A stretch of 64,000 nt of DNA from Palsa-872 sp036844615 (lineage in GTDB: Bacteria > Chloroflexota > Dormibacteria > Dormibacterales > Dormibacteraceae). The translations under genes and the position numbers were made by a program. Positions 60,100 through 64,000 of this stretch are shown here, piece by piece. How positions within the stretch are numbered: position 1 is the stretch's first letter; each line of letters opens with the position of its first letter. The notes beneath the pieces were generated by a model. It was not told the origin of the DNA, did no database searches, and saw only the letters and a list, made by a program, of their open reading frames with translations. Where the stretch lies: assembly GCA_036844615.1 (NCBI GenBank), contig DAIUFK010000004.1, positions 17,441-81,440 on the forward strand, written 5' to 3'.

Positions 60100-60137
60100 C
60101 AACCGGGGTTTCGGCTCGCTCGCCTGGCTCCTAATCT
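60096..60137 (+). promoter_or_regulatory. CTTAACA-type promoter element, copy B
   Basis: TTAACAACCGGGGTTT (60096-60111) overlaps the upstream stop codon and is followed after 20 bp by TAATCT (60132-60137). The 16-mer and the spacing are identical to copy A at 49548. A Shine-Dalgarno GGAGGT (60154-60159) then precedes ATG 60164. Confidence 0.72.
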
Positions 60138-60163
60138 CCAGCGCAAAACACCTGGAGGTTTGC

Positions 60164-60430
60164 ATGCTGTTTCTCGAGTCCGGACCGAACGTCGCGCCAA
60201 TCCTCGACCTCATATTGACCTGGACCCACATCGGTCAAGCGCTGGTCGGCTCCATCGGCGCTCTCGCCTTCATCTTTGCCTTCTTATGGAAGATCACAGC
60301 GGTCGAGGCGAAGTCGGCCCTCGAGGCGAAGCAGTGGATCCAGCGCATCGTCGTCGGCACCATCGGGGTCGAGGTGGCAGGCTCGCTCGTCGGCATCCTG
60401 ACCAGCTCGGTGCCTCCGTCGGCTCACTGA
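60164..60430 (+). CDS. TrbC/VirB2-like small membrane protein
   Basis: The 88-residue protein has two hydrophobic helices (about 22-42, HIGQALVGSIGALAFIFAFLW, trimmed here, and about 61-82) joined by a charged loop (KITAVEAKSALEAKQWIQ). Size and hairpin topology fit TrbC/VirB2 pilin-type or Gram-positive T4SS small subunits. Sequence identity to a named family cannot be judged by eye, so the label is topological. It is first in a four-gene set with a VirB6-like protein, a cell-wall peptidase and an SSB. A strong Shine-Dalgarno is present. Confidence 0.62.
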   Translation: MLFLESGPNVAPILDLILTWTHIGQALVGSIGALAFIFAFLWKITAVEAKSALEAKQWIQRIVVGTIGVEVAGSLVGILTSSVPPSAH

Positions 60431-60457
60431 TTCGAGGAGGCGGCACGCGCCAAGCCG

Positions 60458-61354
60458 ATGGATTGGACCCAGCTCGCCCAGGCCTTGCTCGAGGCCATCG
60501 GCCGCCTCGAGGCGGTCTTGTGGCCGCTCGTCCATCCCGAAAAAGTTGTCGCCTCGCTTCTCGACGACAGCCTCGGGCTCCTTCTGAAGGTGTGGTTTGG
60601 CTTCATCCTCCGCACCACCGATTTCGAAACCGGCAGGGACTTCACCTCCAACGTGACAATCCACCGCTTCGAGCCTTCGGTGCAGGTGGTCGCTGACGCC
60701 TGCCTGGTGCTGGTCGTGGTCTGGGCTTCCTACCGGTTGATGTGGGGCAGCGGGGCCAAGAACCACTACGCGGTCCGGCTCATGCTTCCGCGGCTTCTCA
60801 TGGGGACCCTTCTGATCAACTTTTCGCTGCCGCTCTTCCAAGTCGCGGTGCAGGCGAACAACATCGCGTGCGACGCGATTCGGAGCTTCGGGACCATCCC
60901 CGACTGGAAGACGTGGTGGACCAACTTCTCGCTCGACCAGACGCATGGCGTGTGGCAGATCATCACCACCGGCGCCCTCGTTGTGGGCTACGACATCCTT
61001 GCAGTCACCTACCTGGTCCGCTACGCGATTCTCATAGTGCTGGCGATCACTGCCCCACTCGCAGGTCTTCTCTACACGCTTCCTGACACCCACCACCTCG
61101 CCAAGCAGTGGACATCCATTTTTTTCACCAACCTCCTCATGCAGCCGGTTCAGCTCTTCATCCTCGCGGTCGGCTTCGCCCTCGAGAACGGCGGCCATAC
61201 GCTGGTTCATCACCTGTTCGCGCTGGCCTCGCTGCTCATCGTGTTCAAGGTGCCCGGGGCGCTCGGCAGCGCCGAGAAGGCCGCGCACAAGCTGGAATCT
61301 GCGCTGACAGCCGGGCTCAAAGGTCTCCACCACCTTGCCACGCACGCTGCCTGA
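60458..61354 (+). CDS. VirB6/TrbL-like polytopic membrane protein
   Basis: The 298-residue protein has about six hydrophobic helices (near 76-94, 107-128, 165-187, 188-207, 222-242 and 248-263). A Trp-containing loop (GTIPDWKTWWTNFSLD) and the central YLVRYAILIVLAITAPLAGL, a hydrophobic-Pro segment, are reminiscent of the VirB6/TrbL core, in which helices surround a DNA path. It begins after gaggagg and its stop shares a base with the next start (TGATG). Without homology searches this is a probable, not certain, T4SS channel component. Confidence 0.65.
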   Translation: MDWTQLAQALLEAIGRLEAVLWPLVHPEKVVASLLDDSLGLLLKVWFGFILRTTDFETGRDFTSNVTIHRFEPSVQVVADACLVLVVVWASYRLMWGSGAKNHYAVRLMLPRLLMGTLLINFSLPLFQVAVQANNIACDAIRSFGTIPDWKTWWTNFSLDQTHGVWQIITTGALVVGYDILAVTYLVRYAILIVLAITAPLAGLLYTLPDTHHLAKQWTSIFFTNLLMQPVQLFILAVGFALENGGHTLVHHLFALASLLIVFKVPGALGSAEKAAHKLESALTAGLKGLHHLATHAA

Positions 61355-61845
61355 TGGCCGTCATGCGAGTTGCAGGCATCTCCGCTGCGGCCGCACTGAT
61401 CTGGGTCGCCGGCGCTTCCCAAGCGCCGAGCCACGAGAAGCTCGCGTTTTGGGCAATCGTGCCAGGCGCTGTCGAGACTCAGCCTTTCGGCTGCTCGAGC
61501 CTCGTCCTCGAGCCGTTCGACCCCTATTGTCCGAGCCGCCACATCCACACAGGGGTGGACCTGGCGGCGCCCAGCGGCACAGCGGTCAGGGCTGCCGCTG
61601 GTGGAACAGCGGGCGTTGGATTCGACTCGGGCGGCTGCGGGCTCTACGTCTCAGTCATCGACGGCCACGTCAAGGTCCTTTACTGCCACCTCTTGGCCGC
61701 CCTGGTGTCACCGGGCGAGACGGTTGTCACCGGCCAGCTGCTCGGCAGGGTCGGGTCGACCGGGCTGTCGACCGGCGCCCACCTGCATTTCGAGGTCCAG
61801 GTGGATGGCCGGGCGGTCAACCCTTTGTTGTGGCTCGCGTCTTAA
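61354..61845 (+). CDS. Secreted M23-family metalloendopeptidase
   Basis: The 163-residue protein has an N-terminal signal (VAGISAAAALIWVAGASQA) and a compact LytM domain. The zinc ligands are visible: HTGVD (H65, D69) and HLHFEV (H143, H145). Four cysteines (about 47, 59, 95 and 111) could form disulfides outside the cell. M23 enzymes cut peptidoglycan cross-bridges. In conjugation and competence machines such enzymes open the wall for the transport apparatus, which fits its place after the VirB6-like gene. A promoter for ssb overlaps its stop. Confidence 0.85.
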   Translation: MAVMRVAGISAAAALIWVAGASQAPSHEKLAFWAIVPGAVETQPFGCSSLVLEPFDPYCPSRHIHTGVDLAAPSGTAVRAAAGGTAGVGFDSGGCGLYVSVIDGHVKVLYCHLLAALVSPGETVVTGQLLGRVGSTGLSTGAHLHFEVQVDGRAVNPLLWLAS

Positions 61846-61883
61846 CAGGCTGGGTAGGCGGCGCCGTTGGGCGCCTATACGCT
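61842..61883 (+). promoter_or_regulatory. CTTAACA-type promoter element, copy C (ssb)
   Basis: TTAACAGGCTGGGT (61842-61855) keeps the CTTAACAnnCnGGGT pattern, and TACGCT (61878-61883) starts exactly 36 bp after the first T, as in copies A and B. The element overlaps the M23 stop codon. A Shine-Dalgarno GGAGGTGATC follows at 61898-61907. Confidence 0.62.
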
Positions 61884-61912
61884 GCTTTCAAATCAACGGA
61901 GGTGATCGGAAA

Positions 61913-62260
61913 TTGGTCAACAGGGTGTTTTTGGTTGGCAACCTGGCGGCGGACCCGGAGGTCAAGGCGACGCCCAAAGGCGTTTATGTCGCCAACCTGC
62001 GGCTCGCCACCAACACGTACGCAGGCAAGGATGAGGACGGCAACAGCAAAGAGGAGACGGAGTTCCACAATCTTGTGGTCTTTGGCAAACGCGCAGAGTT
62101 CGCGGGACAGTACCTGCGCAAAGGCAGGCTCCTGCATGCAGACGGCCGCCTGAGGACGAACACATGGGTCGACAGCGCTGGTGTCAAGCACTACCGCACG
62201 GAGGTCGTGGTGGAGTCCTTGACGCTGCTGGGCCCAAAACCGCAGGAGGTGGCCGCGTAG
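61913..62260 (+). CDS. ssb: Short single-stranded DNA-binding protein without acidic tail
   Basis: The 115-residue OB-fold protein begins LVNRVFLVGNLAADPEVKAT and has FHNLVVFGKRAEFAGQYLRKG and HADGRLRTNTW, all typical of SSB. It ends TLLGPKPQEVAA, with no Gly/Pro linker and no DDDIPF-type acidic tip, so it should not recruit repair partners like a housekeeping SSB. Bacillus SsbB, a competence SSB, is short in the same way. It starts at a TTG five bases after GGAGGTGATC, a perfect match to the 16S rRNA tail. No rpsF or rpsR flanks it, unlike chromosomal ssb in many bacteria. Confidence 0.9.
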   Translation: MVNRVFLVGNLAADPEVKATPKGVYVANLRLATNTYAGKDEDGNSKEETEFHNLVVFGKRAEFAGQYLRKGRLLHADGRLRTNTWVDSAGVKHYRTEVVVESLTLLGPKPQEVAA

Positions 62261-62313
62261 CGGGCGCCAGGGCGAGGTTGCGTTCGGCGCGCCATGGGGT
62301 AATGATGTAATCG

Positions 62314-62820
62314 ATGGCCCAAGATATCCGCTCATGGTTCGCCGCTCGCCTGCCCAAGACGTGGTTCGCCGGCCCGCCGGAGATCAAGGCAGACGGGGAC
62401 GAGGTCCTCGTCCTGGGAACCTTGCCCGACGTCGAGCTCGCAAAGGACACCGCTCCGGAGGGGCGTACAGCCGCCAAGCTTGCCCGCATCGACCGCTTCC
62501 GGGAGGAGACCCGCGAGGAGCGCGTCAAGATCGCCAGGGAGGCTGAGCGCCTCCTCCAGCGCAAGGTCGCCTGGGGCGCTCGCTGCGGCGACGAGACCAA
62601 GATCTTCACCACCCTCAGCGTCCCCGTGATGACCCGCCTGCGGATGTCGGAGAGATCGATTCTCGACACGCTGGTGGCCGGCGGCGTGGCCCGCAGCCGG
62701 AGCGACGCGCTTGCCTGGTGCGTGAGGCTTGTCGGCATGCACCAGGCCGACTGGATCCAGGGCCTCCGCGACGCTCTGGTCAAGGTTGACGAGGTCCGGA
62801 GCAAGGGTCCCCTGAACTAG
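62314..62820 (+). CDS. Conserved-looking protein of unknown function
   Basis: The 168-residue soluble protein has a short N-terminal alpha/beta part (EIKADGDEVLVLGTLPD), a long charged helix (KLARIDRFREETREERVKIA) and a C-terminal helical half including LRMSERSILDTLVAGGVARS and SDALAWCVRLVG. The last part slightly resembles ribbon-helix-helix DNA-binding segments, but a clear beta strand is not visible. It starts at an ATG 53 bp after ssb and may share its transcript. No function is assigned. Confidence 0.75.
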   Translation: MAQDIRSWFAARLPKTWFAGPPEIKADGDEVLVLGTLPDVELAKDTAPEGRTAAKLARIDRFREETREERVKIAREAERLLQRKVAWGARCGDETKIFTTLSVPVMTRLRMSERSILDTLVAGGVARSRSDALAWCVRLVGMHQADWIQGLRDALVKVDEVRSKGPLN

Positions 62821-62834
62821 CGCCACTCGCAGGT

Positions 62835-62857
62835 TCCGAACGGGAGATCCGTTCGGA
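62835..62857. promoter_or_regulatory. Inverted repeat before the terminal FAD gene
   Basis: TCCGAACGG (62835-62843) pairs with CCGTTCGGA (62849-62857) over five bases. It lies just upstream of a TACCCT box (62865-62870), covering the -35 region of the last gene, and has no T tract, so an operator is more likely than a terminator. Confidence 0.5.
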
Positions 62858-62879
62858 CCGTTGATACCCTGTGGGAACT

Positions 62880-64000
62880 TTGACCGTGGAGGACGAGCGC
62901 CAGGAGGTCGTGATCATGGGCGCCGGCCCGGCGGGGCTGACGGCGGCCTACGAGCTCATGAAGCACGACGTCCCCGTCACCATCATCGAAAAGGACCCCA
63001 GCTACGTCGGAGGTCTCGCGCGCACAGTCGAGCACAAGGGCTACCGGTTCGACATCGGCGGCCACCGTTTCTTCTCCAAGAACCAGGAGGTCGAGGACCT
63101 CTGGACGGAGATCCTCGGACCCGAGATGCTAACGCGAGATCGGCTTTCGCGAATCTACTACCAGGGAAAGTACTTCGCCTATCCGCTCAAAGCGGCGAAC
63201 GCGCTCTGGAACCTTGGCCTCATCGAGACCATCCGCTGCATGGCGAGCTACGCACGCGCCCGCTTGTTTCCGATGCCCCACCCCCGCAGCTTCGAGGACT
63301 GGGTGCGCAATCAGTTCGGGTGGCGCCTCTACAAAATCTTCTTCAAGACCTACACCGAGAAGGTGTGGGGGATCAGCACCACCGAGCTGTCTGCGGACTG
63401 GGCGGCGCAGAGGATCAAGAGCCTTGACATGTGGCTGGTGATCAAGAGCGCGCTGTTGCCTCACAGGAAGCCGAGCCGCCGCGACGACATAGTCACCACC
63501 CTCATCGACAGCTTCCGCTACCCGCGGCTCGGACCCGGTCAGATGTGGGAGCGAGTGGCGACGATCGCCGGCGAGAAAGGTCAGCCGGTGATCTTCGGGC
63601 AGGCCGTCGACCACATCAAGCATGACCGCGGACGCGTGCGCAAGGTCGTAACCAAAACTGCCAAAGGTGAGATTCACGAATACGCAGGTACCGATTTCGT
63701 CTCGAGCATCCCGATCCGCCAGCTCATCGACCGGCTCGACCCTGCGCCTCCCGAAGCGGTGCAGAAGGCGGCGAAGAGCCTTTGCTATCGCGACTTCATC
63801 AGCGTCGCGTTGATGATCGATCGCGCTGACGTCTTCCCCGACAACTGGATCTACATCCACGACCCGAGCGTTCGCGTGGGCCGCATCCAGAACTTCAAGA
63901 ACTGGAGCCCGGCGATGGTTCCCGATCAGTCGAAGACGTGCCTGGGCCTCGAGTACTTCTGCTTCGAAGGCGATGGGCTGTGGACCTCAGACGACGCCAC
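62880..64000 (+). CDS. FAD-dependent amine-oxidase/UGM-like oxidoreductase (truncated by window end)
   Basis: The first 373 residues are present; the frame is still open at the end. VVIMGAGPAGLTAAYELMK (about 10-28) is the FAD motif, followed by IIEKDPSYVGGLARTV and FDIGGHRFFSKNQEVEDLW, the typical GG-loop and N-terminal block of protoporphyrinogen-oxidase/UDP-galactopyranose-mutase-like proteins. Such enzymes are often encoded near polysaccharide or glycolipid genes, but the downstream context is missing. The start is TTG 62880 or GTG 62886; the TTG is nine bases from a TACCCT box and fits leaderless transcription. Confidence 0.82.
   Translation, partial: MTVEDERQEVVIMGAGPAGLTAAYELMKHDVPVTIIEKDPSYVGGLARTVEHKGYRFDIGGHRFFSKNQEVEDLWTEILGPEMLTRDRLSRIYYQGKYFAYPLKAANALWNLGLIETIRCMASYARARLFPMPHPRSFEDWVRNQFGWRLYKIFFKTYTEKVWGISTTELSADWAAQRIKSLDMWLVIKSALLPHRKPSRRDDIVTTLIDSFRYPRLGPGQMWERVATIAGEKGQPVIFGQAVDHIKHDRGRVRKVVTKTAKGEIHEYAGTDFVSSIPIRQLIDRLDPAPPEAVQKAAKSLCYRDFISVALMIDRADVFPDNWIYIHDPSVRVGRIQNFKNWSPAMVPDQSKTCLGLEYFCFEGDGLWTSDDA

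Noticed and set aside
62314..62820. Ribbon-helix-helix assignment for the unknown protein after ssb
   Set aside because: A LRMSERSILD-like stretch was tempting, but no clear beta strand plus two helices pattern of the right length is visible.
1..64000. tRNA, rRNA, CRISPR, insertion sequence or prophage
   Set aside because: No cloverleaf, spaced direct repeats, transposase, integrase or phage structural gene was recognised on reading both strands.

Overview
This is a 64 kb, GC-rich, almost fully coding piece of a bacterial chromosome using the standard bacterial code. It is a metagenome-style scaffold: one 100-N gap sits between two identical 55-bp contig ends. No rRNA, tRNA, CRISPR array, transposon or prophage was recognised, and no gene-free stretch exceeds 300 bases. 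The gene content (paired AdnA/AdnB-like helicase-nucleases, an LprG/P55-like lipoprotein-exporter pair, membrane EtfD, a FasR/PucR-type regulator before a fab operon, split LigD, bactofilin, many probably leaderless mRNAs) suggests a high-GC soil-type lineage such as Chloroflexota/Dormibacterota or Actinobacteriota. That placement is inference; no marker gene here settles it.

Layout. 1-3065 (+): end of a probable methylenetetrahydrofolate reductase, fhs, and a TAT-exported phosphoesterase. 3055-21536 (-): a large catabolic island. Its downstream part (12810 to 3055) is a tightly overlapping operon: Fe-alcohol dehydrogenase, aldehyde dehydrogenase, a nucleotidyltransferase-like protein, a dimethylglycine/sarcosine dehydrogenase-like flavoprotein, etfB, etfA and etfD. 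Upstream lie an APC permease, a metallophosphoesterase, a GntR/FCD regulator, a choline-kinase-like phosphotransferase, a second sarcosine dehydrogenase-like enzyme, an MFS transporter and a CPBP protease. The simplest reading is uptake and oxidative N-demethylation of methylated amines, with electrons passing through ETF and EtfD to quinone and C1 units entering the folate pool served by fhs. 21535-26009: a DsbA-like protein, two polytopic GT-C-like glycosyltransferases facing away from each other, and an aldo/keto reductase. 26068-33299 (+): the AdnAB-like pair, a small coupled protein, then a basic coiled protein behind a near-perfect sigma-70 promoter overlapped by a 13-bp-arm palindrome. 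33356-37926: PfkB kinase, ABC exporter, HIT, DinB and dienelactone-hydrolase-like proteins.

38018-49444 (+): a FasR/PucR-like regulator, then fabF-acpP-fabH-fabD-fabG-accD-accA, followed by dtd, a DMT transporter, a threonine-dehydratase-like enzyme, a CBS/zinc-ribbon protein and an aminotransferase, many joined by stop/start overlaps. 49596-58809: a small membrane protein (+), a disulfide reductase and a bactofilin (-), a methyltransferase (+), then on (-) an LprG/P55-like pair, NDH-2 and split LigD. 58868-64000 (+): a flavoprotein preceded by a tiny uORF, then a cassette of a TrbC/VirB2-like protein, a VirB6/TrbL-like protein, an M23 peptidase and a short SSB without an acidic tail, then an unknown protein and a truncated FAD amine-oxidase-like gene.

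The most unusual signal is a promoter-like element, CTTAACAnnCnGGGT with a TANNNT box starting exactly 36 bp after its TTAACA, found three times: before the small membrane protein at 49596, before the TrbC/VirB6 cassette, and before ssb. It suggests a co-regulated DNA-transfer or DNA-uptake module.
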